NCBI GenBank assembly: GCA_030620515.1
Contig: JAUXEM010000009.1
Span: 1-40,183 of the forward strand
Length of the DNA: 40,183 nt
Origin: Salinivirgaceae bacterium
Lineage (GTDB): Bacteria > Bacteroidota > Bacteroidia > Bacteroidales > SZUA-534
Direction of reading: 5' to 3'
The position numbers and the translations under genes were made by a program. Every line of letters starts with the position of its first letter. Position 1 is the stretch's first letter. The notes beneath the pieces are model-generated. The model was not told the DNA's origin. It searched no databases and worked only from the letters and a program-made list of their open reading frames with translations. This document shows positions 26,335 to 35,502 of this stretch, in pieces.

Positions 26335-26991
26335 ATGAAGTTTTTTTTAGACACTCCCGACTTAAATAAAATTAAAGAAGCCATAGAATATGGTGTAATT
26401 GATGGCATTACCACAAACCCATCGCTAATTGCTAAAGAGGGATTAATTGGCGAAGATAATATTTACAAACGCTATATGGATATTTGCAACTTAGTTGATG
26501 GACCTGTAAGTGCTGAGGTTATTTCAACTAATTACAAAGGAATGATTGAGGAAGGAGAAAAATTGGCATCGCTACATAAAAATATTGTTGTAAAAATTCC
26601 TGTTATCAAAGATGGAATAAAGGCCATTAAATACTTATCGGCAAAAGGCATAAAAACTAATTGCACACTAATATTCACACCCGGACAAGCTTTATTAGCG
26701 GCAAAAGCAGGAGCCTCTTATGTATCACCATTTGTGGGACGCTTAGATGATATTTCGCAAGATGGAACTAAGCTAGTTGGACAAATAGTAAACATGTTTT
26801 CTTATTATAATTTTAGCACTCAAGTGATTGCAGCCTCGCTTCGTAGCACCTTGCATATTGCTAAATGTATTGAATTGGGAGTACACATTGCTACAATTCC
26901 GCTGGAAACAATACTAGCCCTATTAAACCATCCGCTTACCCAAGCAGGCTTAAAACAATTTTTAGACGATTATCATAAAGTAAATAACTAA
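26335..26991 (+). CDS. fsa: Fructose-6-phosphate aldolase / short transaldolase
   Basis: A 218-residue class I aldolase of the FSA/TalC subfamily, a (beta/alpha)8 barrel. The N-terminal MKFFLDTPDLNKIKEA and GITTNPSLI (24-32) are diagnostic, and Lys87 in VVKIPV is the Schiff-base lysine. CTLIFTPGQALLAAKAGASYVSPFVGRLDD forms the phosphate-binding side. FSA and transaldolase activities cannot be separated by sequence; in genomes lacking a large TalB, the short form often supplies the transaldolase step that makes sedoheptulose 7-phosphate, the substrate of GmhA. It is three bases from yciO. Confidence 0.92.
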   Translation: MKFFLDTPDLNKIKEAIEYGVIDGITTNPSLIAKEGLIGEDNIYKRYMDICNLVDGPVSAEVISTNYKGMIEEGEKLASLHKNIVVKIPVIKDGIKAIKYLSAKGIKTNCTLIFTPGQALLAAKAGASYVSPFVGRLDDISQDGTKLVGQIVNMFSYYNFSTQVIAASLRSTLHIAKCIELGVHIATIPLETILALLNHPLTQAGLKQFLDDYHKVNN

Positions 26992-26994
26992 ACA

Positions 26995-27606
26995 ATGCTA
27001 GTAAAGATATACCCTGAGAATCCGAACCCCCGTGAAATACAAAAGATTGTTGACATACTACGTAATGGTGGTGTAATTATATATCCTACAGATACTGTGT
27101 ATGGAATAGGTTGCGATATAAATCAACCAAAGGCAGTAAGTAGGGTAGCTCAAATTCGAGGAATAAACTTACAAAAAGCTAATTTCTCATTTATTTGCCA
27201 TGACTTAAGCCACATGTCCGACTTTACAAAGCATGTTTCAAATGATGCTTTTAGACTAATGAAGCATAATTTACCTGGCCCTTTTACTTTTATCCTAGAA
27301 GCCAATAGCAACGTACCAAAAATATTTAAATCGAAAAAGAAGACTGTGGGAATTCGCGTCCCCAACAACCCAATTATTTTAGAAATTGTAAAGGAATTAG
27401 GTAACCCAATTATGTCATCGTCAATTCACGATGAAGACGATATTATTGAATATACAACAGATCCGGAATTAATTCATGAGAAATATAGCAACTTAGTAGA
27501 TATTGTTATTGATGGTGGATATGGCGATAATGAAGCATCAACCATTGTTGATTGTAGCACAGAGGAATTTGAAATATTAAGAGAGGGTAAGGGGATTTTA
27601 TCCTGA
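26995..27606 (+). CDS. yciO: YciO-like Sua5/YrdC family protein
   Basis: A 203-residue YrdC-fold protein. VDILRNGGVIIYPTDTVYGIGCDI (18-41) is the ATP/threonine pocket with the conserved Tyr-Pro-Thr-Asp. It fits E. coli YciO in length and in detail (PENPNPREIQK start, FRLMKHNLPGPFTFIL, TVGIRVPNNPI, ending IVDCSTEEFEILREGKG). TsaC/Sua5 make threonylcarbamoyl-AMP for t6A; YciO has the same fold, and its contribution to t6A is weaker or debated. If no other Sua5/TsaC exists in the genome, this would be the t6A enzyme. It is co-transcribed with the aldolase. Confidence 0.9.
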   Translation: MLVKIYPENPNPREIQKIVDILRNGGVIIYPTDTVYGIGCDINQPKAVSRVAQIRGINLQKANFSFICHDLSHMSDFTKHVSNDAFRLMKHNLPGPFTFILEANSNVPKIFKSKKKTVGIRVPNNPIILEIVKELGNPIMSSSIHDEDDIIEYTTDPELIHEKYSNLVDIVIDGGYGDNEASTIVDCSTEEFEILREGKGILS

Positions 27607-27709
27607 ATAATTCAATTCTCAAATAGGCTAGTTTTTTCTATTATAGATATACACAAAACAACCATTTGCATTTCAGCAGAATAACTGTTTTATGCATAAG
27701 AGACTAAAG

Positions 27710-28408
27710 CTATTTTACGAGCTTAGCAAACAGCACCCTACCTGTTAAATAGTCAAATTGATTATGAACATTATAATCTATCTTCTTTAAATAGCAGTAT
27801 AACTTCATTATGGGTATAAGAAAAGAAAGCCACATAGATGTGCTCTGTCTTTTATCAATAGAAACATTAAAAGATGAAAAACCTGAAAGTATTGACAAAT
27901 TTCTATATTGATCTATAGTTAATGAACCTTTATGCTGAAGACCGTCATTCACTTGGTGATCAAGCGGTCCAAAAGAATAATAGAAACCAGAATACAAAAA
28001 GCGCATTCTCGATTTTAGAGATAAAATATTTGGTGTAGTAAAAAGTAACATCCCATCTTTTTTTAGAATGCGATTTGCCTCTTTAAAAAATACCTCATGA
28101 TCATGAACATGCTCCATTAATTCTACGGCAAGTATTACATCAAAAGAATTGTCATTAAAAGGCAATATTTTAGTAATATCGGCTTGTTGACACTCAATTT
28201 TGTCATAGTAAAAATACTCAGGAAATAAATCACTAGCCATAATATCATATCCTGCTTCGTGAAGTTTTTTAACCAAGTAACCATGACCAGCACCGATATC
28301 TAGAATTTTAGGCTGTTCAAATTTAGGCAACAATTCCATCAAATAGTCATACAATCTAGCATGAATTCCAGGTATTGCTATTGGCTTTATTTCTCTATTA
28401 TTATCCAT
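27710..28408 (-). CDS. Class I SAM-dependent methyltransferase
   Basis: A 232-residue methyltransferase. Motif I is ILDIGAGHGYLVKKL (35-49), motif II includes DIMASDLFPEY, and motif III/IV is FDVILAVELMEHVHDHEVFFKEANRILKKDGMLLFTTPN. This resembles UbiE/Methyltransf_11 enzymes, and its place next to glycosyltransferases suggests it methylates a sugar or acts in glycan capping. The substrate is unknown. A -7 element (TATTTTTG, minus strand, 28440-28433) lies 24 bases upstream, so it may be expressed on its own as well as with the operon. Confidence 0.87.
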   Translation of the reverse strand: MDNNREIKPIAIPGIHARLYDYLMELLPKFEQPKILDIGAGHGYLVKKLHEAGYDIMASDLFPEYFYYDKIECQQADITKILPFNDNSFDVILAVELMEHVHDHEVFFKEANRILKKDGMLLFTTPNILSLKSRMRFLYSGFYYSFGPLDHQVNDGLQHKGSLTIDQYRNLSILSGFSSFNVSIDKRQSTSMWLSFLIPIMKLYCYLKKIDYNVHNQFDYLTGRVLFAKLVK

Positions 28409-28432
28409 ATTTCAATATCTATTTTACTAGCG

Positions 28433-28440
28433 CAAAAATA
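28433..28440 (-). promoter_or_regulatory. Candidate -7 element of the methyltransferase
   Basis: TATTTTTG on the minus strand fits TAnnTTTG exactly and is followed by CGC, in the 72-base gap between the glycosyltransferase and methyltransferase genes. No TTTG is seen at 18-21 bases upstream. Confidence 0.4.
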
Positions 28441-28480
28441 TAAAATTAAATACATTTTTGAACTAAACTATATTATTCTA

Positions 28481-29569
28481 TTACTTTAAATCGTATAAAT
28501 AATTAATCAATCTATCAATTGTTTTTTCTTTATTAAATCTTAGCAATACATCTTTATATCCTTCCTCTCCCATTCTAACTCTTTTATCCTTATCCTTTGC
28601 GAGGCATATAATCGAATTATGAAGTTCCTCCTCATTAAAAGGCTCTACTAAAAAACCATCAATATTATTACGAACTACTTCAGGATTACTACTAATGTTA
28701 AATGCTACAATTGGTTTTTTCATCAGTTTTGCCTCCACTAACGAAAAACCAAACCCTTCCCAAATCGAAGGAAAAACAAAAATATCAATACTACTCATGA
28801 AATCCTTTGAGTTATCAATAAATCCTAAGAATAAAATCTCATTATTTAACTTAGCCTCATTTACTTTTCTTTTTAATTCTTTCTCTAACTCACCATCACC
28901 ACCAATTAAAATTTTAAATCTTACACCTTCCTCTTTAAGCCTTTTAGCAATGTTGATAAAATAAAATTGACCTTTTTGCTTACTTAATCGAGCTAAATTT
29001 CCAATTACAATTTCATTATTTTCTTTGATATATACAGGCTTATAGTTTAACATCTCAAAATATTCAATGCTAATACCATTATATATTTTCTTAATATTTG
29101 ATGAGGGGAAAAGATGTTTATTATTGGCTAATACTGTTTTGGCAGTTTCATTTGAATTTACCAAAACATTAGTAATTATTCTTTTAAACAAAAACCTATT
29201 ACTAAAGCTGTTACTAATAGGTATTGCACTTCCTCGCCGGTATATAATAGTTTTTACTCCAGCTAATTTTGCCGCAATACCAGCCACTTTAACATCGGCG
29301 GGTAGGTTTAATATAATACAATTAGCATTCTGCTTTTTTATTAATTTATATATTTTAAAAAAAATAATTGGGTTTAAAAATGAGGTTGAACTAATTTTCA
29401 CCTTATTAACAGCCAACTTTAAAGAAGAAAATTCAATAAATAATTTCGATTTTGGATATGCCATTGCCGACACATTAAACCCGCGCTTTAGGATTCCTTG
29501 AGCCATTTCGTAGTGCCATTTTTCACCACCACCCCAATTTCTACAACTATTAAAAAAAATTACTTTCAC
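28481..29569 (-). CDS. Glycosyltransferase family 4
   Basis: A 362-residue GT-B enzyme with a GTG start at 29569, two bases after the stop of the GT2 gene. The acceptor domain begins MKVIFFNSCRNWGGGEKWHYEMAQGIL, where GGGEKW is the usual glycine loop. The donor side shows VIGNLARLSKQKGQFYFINIAKRL, FKILIGGDGELEKEL, ILFLGFIDNSKDFMSSIDIFVFPSIWEGFGFSLVEA and the conserved Glu pair (EGFGFSLVEAKLMKKPIVA). It adds a sugar to a lipid-linked intermediate at the cytoplasmic face of the inner membrane. Donor and linkage are not predictable. Confidence 0.9.
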   Translation of the reverse strand: MKVIFFNSCRNWGGGEKWHYEMAQGILKRGFNVSAMAYPKSKLFIEFSSLKLAVNKVKISSTSFLNPIIFFKIYKLIKKQNANCIILNLPADVKVAGIAAKLAGVKTIIYRRGSAIPISNSFSNRFLFKRIITNVLVNSNETAKTVLANNKHLFPSSNIKKIYNGISIEYFEMLNYKPVYIKENNEIVIGNLARLSKQKGQFYFINIAKRLKEEGVRFKILIGGDGELEKELKRKVNEAKLNNEILFLGFIDNSKDFMSSIDIFVFPSIWEGFGFSLVEAKLMKKPIVAFNISSNPEVVRNNIDGFLVEPFNEEELHNSIICLAKDKDKRVRMGEEGYKDVLLRFNKEKTIDRLINYLYDLK

Positions 29570-29571
29570 TG

Positions 29572-30324
29572 TTATATTTTATAAAGCTGTTTTAGTTTAA
29601 TCTCTTTCAAAAAAGCTGAATGAGCCGAATTTTTACAAACGATATATCCATAATACCCATCTAAAAATCCTAGTTTGAAAAAATACATACTAATAAATTT
29701 AGTACACGGTTTCAAAAGTATTCTAAATAATCCTGTTTTTTTTCCCTTTTTAAACCTCATTTCAGCGGCAATCGATGAGAACTTATTTATAGTATCTAAG
29801 TGCTGCTCAATAGTATGAAAAGTATAATGGAGTAAATCTCCTTTAAGCTTTTTAGTTTTACTACCTTCTTGCATTATATACTTGTCGTGAGGATTCTCAC
29901 CTCCCCATTCTCCCTTTGTTTTATCCCATAATCTTAGTTTCTTATCCGGATACCAACCACAATGATGTATCCATTTACCACAATAGCTAGATAAGCGATT
30001 CACATAGTAGCCATGAGCGTTAAAATCATTCTTGACTTTTAATATTTCATCCTTTAACTCAACAGAAAGAGCCTCGTCTGCATCAATCGAAAGAACATGA
30101 TTGTAATTAGCCTTTAGTGCTGCAAAGTTCTTTTGTTCAATATGCCCCTCAAAAGCATTCTCAATAAAACTGACATTGTATTTTTTACAAATATCTTTTG
30201 TTTTATCATTTGAAAAAGAATCAACAACTAAAATTTCATCAGCAACATCAATTACCGACTCAATACAACGAGTTATATTAATCTCTTCATTATAGGTAAT
30301 TATTACAACCGAAAGCTTAATCAT
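29572..30324 (-). CDS. Glycosyltransferase family 2, WaaE/KdtX-like
   Basis: A 250-residue soluble GT-A enzyme. LSVVIITYNEEINITRCIESV (4-24) and EILVVDSFSNDKT open the fold; VLSIDADEALS supplies the metal-binding DxD-like site. WIHHCGWYPDKKLRLWDKTKGEWGGENPHDKY is the segment typical of WaaE/KdtX (LPS core glucosyltransferase) relatives. It overlaps the polymerase gene upstream by 8 bases and is followed two bases later by GT4, so translation is coupled along the operon. The sugar is not predictable. Confidence 0.88.
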   Translation of the reverse strand: MIKLSVVIITYNEEINITRCIESVIDVADEILVVDSFSNDKTKDICKKYNVSFIENAFEGHIEQKNFAALKANYNHVLSIDADEALSVELKDEILKVKNDFNAHGYYVNRLSSYCGKWIHHCGWYPDKKLRLWDKTKGEWGGENPHDKYIMQEGSKTKKLKGDLLHYTFHTIEQHLDTINKFSSIAAEMRFKKGKKTGLFRILLKPCTKFISMYFFKLGFLDGYYGYIVCKNSAHSAFLKEIKLKQLYKI

Positions 30325-31915
30325 TTTTTTTACTTAGAATAAAAATAGAATAAAAGAATGCAAAAAAAGTAACTCCTGATTGGGTTTCAAGTGTATCTTC
30401 GTTTAGCATACTTATTAATACAATTACTAAAAACGAAAATACTAAAGCGAAATTACACCCTTGGTTAAGAAGAATTGGTTTAACAAAAGCAATAACAACA
30501 ATTAAAAAGCCTATTATTCCAAAGGTTAACATAAAGGTTAGGTATTGATTATGTGCTCTTAATCTATAATTATCGGTTAGCTTTGAATGCGATTGTTCAT
30601 AATAATTGGCAAAAGCATTTTTTACATCACCAGTACCAACTCCAAGAAGAAAATTATTTTTAAAAATATTTGTTCCTGCTTTAATAAACTCAATTCGCAT
30701 AGATACTGTTTTGGCATTAGGGTTGCCAAACCTTAGGTAATAATTAAGTTCCCACACAATTTCGTATACTTTAACATAAGGCGGAAATTTCACTCTATAA
30801 ACATTACTGGCATATCCAGCCTCTATCATTCTCACATCTTGCTCGTCCAACTTTGAAAGTCCTTCTGCATCCTTGGTAAGATTTTTCGAGGTTAAGTATC
30901 TAATTAATGTCATTTTTAGGGTTTGGCCTTTAGCATCTTTTCCATCAAAAGGCAAATCACTATATTTTCCCCAAGATTCTCTCATCTCATTATAACAAAT
31001 ATACAACCAAATATAATTGCCATTTTCCGTCATACCAGGTGTTGCATGGTGTATATATTTGCCTCCATTATTTGTGTGCGTTGGCAGATTATCAAAATCA
31101 ACTTTATTAAGGTGATAGAAATTTACTAATACAACTCCTATTAAACCTGCAACAAATAAGGGCATGCCAAGCATATAAAACCACGCAAATATTTTACTGG
31201 TTTTACTACTTAATTCCTTGTAATAAAATACTATGATAAAATAGGTTAACAGCATTAAAACTATCCAACTAGTAGCCGATTGTAATACTATAAGAAAAAT
31301 TAATAACCATAGAATTGAGAATAGGTAAACAAGCTTAATTCCAATACTAATTATCGTATAATTATGTCTTAAATAATATAATAATATAACAATTGAGAAA
31401 ACAATCATTAAGCCAAATCGAATATGCGAAATAAAAATTGAAATATCTCTAATATCTTTTACTTCATGATTTAGAAGTCCTAAATAAACTGCAAAACTTA
31501 TAAATGTTCCAGTTACGACTGTAGCTGCAAAAAATAGCAATATTTTTTTTAGTTGTTGTCTACTTAAAGGATGGCTTGTTGCAACAATTATAGGCAAAAT
31601 AAACAGCGGTAGTTTTATTTTTAAATCGTGTAAAGCATATTTAAAATCTGAGGTATTTAATAACCAAACTAAATGAACAATAAACAATAGGAGGAAAATA
31701 TGCAAGGCTCTACTTTTTTTAAAAGTGGCAATCTTCTCAAAAAAGCGCCCCTCGACCAGCCAATTAAAAACAATTAAAAATTGCGAAAAACCAACTAAGA
31801 AAGGTGCCACAGGCATTCCAATGGCAAGCATAATTAATGCTATTACAAATAGTTGTTTACCAAAAATAATAGCATGATATTTCTTCAAAAAGCTTTTCAA
31901 TTGGCTACTACACAT
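30317..31915 (-). CDS. O-antigen polymerase/ligase-like membrane protein
   Basis: A 532-residue protein with about ten to twelve hydrophobic spans. The large extracytoplasmic loop lies at about 270-430 and ends in NNFLLGVGTGDVKNAFANYYEQ and RLRAHNQYLTFMLTFGIIGFL, the His-containing signature of the Wzy_C family. Its start codon overlaps the stop of the T9SS cargo gene (TAATG, one shared base) and its end overlaps the GT2 by 8 bases. The unusually long loop (over 150 residues, with a GNYIWLYICYNEMRESWGKY segment) is larger than in most WaaL proteins. Polymerase and ligase roles remain alternatives. Confidence 0.85.
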   Translation of the reverse strand: MCSSQLKSFLKKYHAIIFGKQLFVIALIMLAIGMPVAPFLVGFSQFLIVFNWLVEGRFFEKIATFKKSRALHIFLLLFIVHLVWLLNTSDFKYALHDLKIKLPLFILPIIVATSHPLSRQQLKKILLFFAATVVTGTFISFAVYLGLLNHEVKDIRDISIFISHIRFGLMIVFSIVILLYYLRHNYTIISIGIKLVYLFSILWLLIFLIVLQSATSWIVLMLLTYFIIVFYYKELSSKTSKIFAWFYMLGMPLFVAGLIGVVLVNFYHLNKVDFDNLPTHTNNGGKYIHHATPGMTENGNYIWLYICYNEMRESWGKYSDLPFDGKDAKGQTLKMTLIRYLTSKNLTKDAEGLSKLDEQDVRMIEAGYASNVYRVKFPPYVKVYEIVWELNYYLRFGNPNAKTVSMRIEFIKAGTNIFKNNFLLGVGTGDVKNAFANYYEQSHSKLTDNYRLRAHNQYLTFMLTFGIIGFLIVVIAFVKPILLNQGCNFALVFSFLVIVLISMLNEDTLETQSGVTFFAFFYSIFILSKKND

Positions 31916-32748
31916 TAATTACCATTTTCATATAAAACAGTAATAAATCCGGTTTTTGGATCGTAGACCTTTTGTGCATCTTTTGCTATTATTATATAAA
32001 AATAAGTACCTGGTGTAACCTTTGAACCGTCTGGCATAGTTCCATCCCAAACTATATGGCTACTTCTGTCACGCTTAAAAACCAAATTGCCCCATCTGCT
32101 AAATATTTCAATAGCAAATTCATCAACTCCATTTACAGTTGGCGTAAATGTATCGTTTATACCATCGCCATTTGGTGTAAATACATTGGGTACATTATAA
32201 ATATTACTAACGTTTACAATTTGAGAAATAGAATCTATACAGCCATATTCATCAATTATAGTATGCCAAACAGTATAATCACCTTCTGCACTATATTTGT
32301 ATTCGGCAATATTTGTATCCATAGTAACGGATGCACCCTCGCCAAAATGCCAAATAAATGTTTCTAAGGTATTGTTCGATATTGTAGTATTTGTAAAAAC
32401 TCTAGAAAAAGATGAGAATTGTACTGTATCAACTTCAAAACTGCATACGGGGTTTTCGGATATGGAAATATCTTGTGTATTTTCAAAATCCTTAGAACCA
32501 CGCCACACAGTCAATTTTACAGAATGAACTCCTGCTCTGTCATAAATATAAATAAGTGTTTCAGAATTTTTTATCACATCTTCATTTCCAAACTCCCAAA
32601 CCAAACTGTCTATAGTTAAATTTGATTGAGCTGAAAAAGTAATTTCATTACCCACACAAGGACTACCACTAACCGAGAAGTCAGCTTGAGAAAAAACGTT
32701 TGCACAAAAATACAGCAAACCACAGATTAAAATATAAAGCTTCTTCAT
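31915..32748 (-). CDS. PKD-domain protein with T9SS type B (gliding motility-type) sorting domain
   Basis: A 277-residue exported protein. A signal peptide (MKKLYILICGLLYFCANVFS, cleaved near FSQ) is followed by two PKD-like beta sandwiches (about 22-105 and 108-190: LVWEFGNEDV, FIWHFGEGAS with YKYSAEGDYTVWHTIID). The last 90 residues match the type B T9SS domain: NVFTPNGDGINDTFTP, EIFSRWGNLVF, WDGTMPDGSKVTPGTYFYII. Type B cargo such as SprB relatives stays attached at the cell surface. It is the first gene of a glycan operon and is coupled by a one-base overlap to the polymerase-like gene, which is unusual. Confidence 0.92.
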   Translation of the reverse strand: MKKLYILICGLLYFCANVFSQADFSVSGSPCVGNEITFSAQSNLTIDSLVWEFGNEDVIKNSETLIYIYDRAGVHSVKLTVWRGSKDFENTQDISISENPVCSFEVDTVQFSSFSRVFTNTTISNNTLETFIWHFGEGASVTMDTNIAEYKYSAEGDYTVWHTIIDEYGCIDSISQIVNVSNIYNVPNVFTPNGDGINDTFTPTVNGVDEFAIEIFSRWGNLVFKRDRSSHIVWDGTMPDGSKVTPGTYFYIIIAKDAQKVYDPKTGFITVLYENGN

Positions 32749-32805
32749 TTAGCTTTCAATTTAGCATTAATTACTTTAAAGGTATTAACAATTACTTAAG
32801 CATTA

Positions 32806-32835
32806 CAAACATAAAAAAATTAACCACACAACAAA
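32806..32835 (-). promoter_or_regulatory. Promoter of the T9SS cargo-glycan operon
   Basis: On the minus strand TTTG (32835-32832) and TATGTTTG (32813-32806) both match consensus with an 18-base spacer. Transcription would begin near 32799, about 50 bases ahead of the first ATG. This promoter would serve the operon from 32748 down to 28481 and possibly 27710. Confidence 0.62.
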
Positions 32836-32841
32836 AGTATT

Positions 32842-33942
32842 TTAAATATTCCTTGTAAGATTCTGTACGACTTTAAACCCACTTAAAAACTCTTTTGCTA
32901 TAACTCTCATAACCGTATAAAATGGTATTGCCAATACCATGCCTCCAATGCCAGCCAAGCTTCCAGCCATCATTATTACAAGAAATATCTCTAATGGGTG
33001 AGCATTTACACTACTGGAATATATTAATGGCTGAAATAAAACATTATCGATAATCTGAACTATTATAAAAACTAATACCATAAATCCAATTAATGGCAAT
33101 AATTCGGTTTGAAAAGGCAAATCAATATTTGTTGCAACACCTATAATCACACCAAACGAAGCTCCTATCCATGGTCCAACATAAGGTATTACGTTTAAAA
33201 TACCTGAAATTAAACCACATATTAATGCATGCTGAAAACCAATACCTACTATCCATAAGCCAAGCGTTACAAGTAGCATTACTAATACAACTTCAATAAG
33301 AATACCTCCTAAATACCTTGTTAACAAAACTCTTACCGACGACATTACATGCTTAACTTCTTCAATGTAATTATCAGGTATGAACATTAAAACTCCGGTT
33401 GAGAAGAGTGATACATCCTTTAAAAAGAAAAATGAGATGAACGAAATAGAAAAAAAGGCAATTAAAACATTCCCTAAAGTGGAGGTTAATCCTGAAAAAA
33501 TATGCGATACATAGTTTACATCTAATACCGACATAATTTTATTGGTTATAAATTGCTTAAACGAGCTCTCATCTTTAAAATAACCTAATTGCTGAAAAAG
33601 CTCCTGTATTTCAGAAAATGGCTGCTGTAAACTGGCATAAAGTGTATTTACATTTATAGATGAAAGAACATTTGCCTCATTAATAATTAGAGGTATAAAA
33701 ATTCTGAAAAAAGCAATTAACACAAACCACAAAAAAACAAGTGCAATTGCTGCTGAAATTCCACGGGGCAAAACTCTTTGTCTAAATCTAAAACTTTCAA
33801 GTAGCTTAACTATTGGTTGCCCAAGTATTGATATTGCAGCAGCAATTAATACATAAGCAATTATGGCTCTAAAATACCACATTCCAAAAATTAAGAAAGT
33901 CAATCCAATAAAACCAATTATATACTTTAACCTAGCGTTCAT
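32842..33942 (-). CDS. AI-2E family transporter (PerM/YdiK-like)
   Basis: A 366-residue inner membrane protein of typical length. Hydrophobic segments lie at about 7-40, 62-85, 150-175, 205-260, 270-290 and 300-335. The family motif is IPYVGPWIGASFGVIIG (about 258-274) and the C-terminal IDNVLFQPLIYSSSVNAHPLEIFLVIMMAGSLAG-IGGMVLAIPFYTV segment is fully conserved. Members export diverse substrates, and some act in sodium/lithium-proton exchange or autoinducer traffic; a specific substrate is not supported. It is last in the mutL-rhomboid block, 18 bases after the nuclease-like gene. Confidence 0.93.
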   Translation of the reverse strand: MNARLKYIIGFIGLTFLIFGMWYFRAIIAYVLIAAAISILGQPIVKLLESFRFRQRVLPRGISAAIALVFLWFVLIAFFRIFIPLIINEANVLSSINVNTLYASLQQPFSEIQELFQQLGYFKDESSFKQFITNKIMSVLDVNYVSHIFSGLTSTLGNVLIAFFSISFISFFFLKDVSLFSTGVLMFIPDNYIEEVKHVMSSVRVLLTRYLGGILIEVVLVMLLVTLGLWIVGIGFQHALICGLISGILNVIPYVGPWIGASFGVIIGVATNIDLPFQTELLPLIGFMVLVFIIVQIIDNVLFQPLIYSSSVNAHPLEIFLVIMMAGSLAGIGGMVLAIPFYTVMRVIAKEFLSGFKVVQNLTRNI

Positions 33943-33960
33943 ACTTTAAAGCTAACACAT

Positions 33961-35067
33961 TTATTTTTCATTTATAAAACTATATTCACCAATTACAGGA
34001 TAATGATCGGAGTAATTAACCTTAGGAACATTAAAATTCAAACATTTTAAATTAAATGAGTGCAAAATATAATCAATTCTGTAGGAAAAAATATTCCGTG
34101 AATAAGTTGCCCCTTTACCACTACCCATATCAACAAAAGAGTCTGATAATTTTTGAGTTAAATACCTGTAGGTAAAAGATGAAGGAGGATCGTTAAAGTC
34201 ACCACATAAAAGAATAGGATACGGCGAATTTTCAATATAGTCTGTTAATAATTCTGCTTGAACCGCACGCTTTCTAAAGGCATTTGTTAATCTGGTATAA
34301 ACCCCTTTAGCTCCTTTAATTTGCGGTTCTTTTCGTTGAGTAACAATACTGTCAATGAAATTATAATCTTCGGGTAAAAACCTAATAGATTCTAAATGAC
34401 AATTAAATACTCTAATAGTATCTTCGTTTATTTTAATATCTGATAAAATGGAAACATTCCTAGAGTTCGGGAAGCGAATAATTTCTTTATTTACAATAGG
34501 ATAAATGCTATAGGTAGCAATACCGAATCGTTGAAAATCACCAATTCTATCAGTATAATAGATATGCGCATACCGAAATTTCTGATTCATAATTAAAGAA
34601 TCGTGTACTGGGAAAAAATTCTTTTTAGAATTATAATACTCCTGAAAACAAGCAATACTGGGATTTTCTTTGCGAATAAAGCTAAAAATACTATCACGTG
34701 TTTGTTTGTTTTTTGACCAATGATACAAGTCGAAAACATGAACATTATAAGATATTACCTTAAAGGATGTACCCCTTGTATTTTCAACATTACTTTTTGT
34801 AGGTAAGAACTGAAAATTATTCAATAAGGATTTATAACCTATTATAAGAGCAACTATCGATAATAAGAAATAAGATTTTCGAACAAAAACCCAAAAAAGA
34901 ACAAATAGAATATTAAGGATAACAAAATACGGATAGGCTAAAGAAAAAAGAGAGATAAAAGAAAATTGCAATGGACTTAGCACTGCAGAAGCATATGCAA
35001 GCAATAAGCCAGCAACAGCTAATGAATTTACAATTAGTATTATGCGATTAAAAAAACGTCCTATCAT
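33961..35067 (-). CDS. Membrane-anchored endonuclease/exonuclease/phosphatase (EEP) family protein
   Basis: A 368-residue protein. Three N-terminal spans (residues 8-90) precede an EEP domain (about 105-365). The catalytic set is visible: ISYNVHVFD (Asn), CFQEYY (Glu), FNCHLESIRF (His), LLCGDFNDPPSS (Asp and Asn), YRIDYIL (Asp) and the final YSDHYPVIGEY (Asp-His). Such proteins cleave phosphodiesters, either nucleic acid or phospholipid (sphingomyelinase-like); the membrane anchor and outward-facing domain favour an envelope role but the substrate is unknown. It follows the first rhomboid at some distance (435 bases) on the same strand. Confidence 0.9.
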   Translation of the reverse strand: MIGRFFNRIILIVNSLAVAGLLLAYASAVLSPLQFSFISLFSLAYPYFVILNILFVLFWVFVRKSYFLLSIVALIIGYKSLLNNFQFLPTKSNVENTRGTSFKVISYNVHVFDLYHWSKNKQTRDSIFSFIRKENPSIACFQEYYNSKKNFFPVHDSLIMNQKFRYAHIYYTDRIGDFQRFGIATYSIYPIVNKEIIRFPNSRNVSILSDIKINEDTIRVFNCHLESIRFLPEDYNFIDSIVTQRKEPQIKGAKGVYTRLTNAFRKRAVQAELLTDYIENSPYPILLCGDFNDPPSSFTYRYLTQKLSDSFVDMGSGKGATYSRNIFSYRIDYILHSFNLKCLNFNVPKVNYSDHYPVIGEYSFINEK

Positions 35068-35502
35068 AGGTTGAATTTAGGTTGCAAGATACTCAAATGC
35101 TAATTAGTGTTCAAGGAATGTTAATAAAATTGCAGGATTTTTGAACACTCAAAAAAATACTACCACTCTCATAACAATTAAAGAAAACGGATAACGCAGA
35201 TGCAAGCAACAGTGATTAACACAGATTTAAAAAAAATAAATATGATTGAGACTTTCGTGTTACTACAAATTAAACTCAAACTGAGTCCATATTTCAAATC
35301 GAATTGAGGTTAGTGCAATATGACACGAATATTAAACTAAATTCAAGAACTCCTTACGCCTATACAGGAATTATACTAATAAAAAACTCAGCAGTTAATC
35401 CACCGCGAATACACATCACTTCCTAACTAGAAACTCTCTCATCATAAAGGGCACTAAGCTGTTAGTGTAAAACACTAATTTAACCTACTTTTGAAAATTA
35501 TT
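35068..35502. other. Non-coding spacer of 435 bases
   Basis: No gene is visible. Near the rhomboid stop lie three alternating hairpin arms, CACTAA (35452-35457), TTAGTG (35462-35467) and CACTAA (35473-35478), so the middle arm can pair with either neighbour. The centre has phrases resembling degenerate Bacteroidota spacer repeats (ACGGATAACGCAG, CCGCGAATACACATC). No promoter pair was found for the downstream EEP gene. Confidence 0.5.

Noticed and set aside
18132-32748. One large O-antigen gene cluster
   Set aside because: The glycan genes fall in three separate units on both strands, broken by SRP RNA, pepT and central-metabolism genes, and there is no flippase or polymer export gene here.
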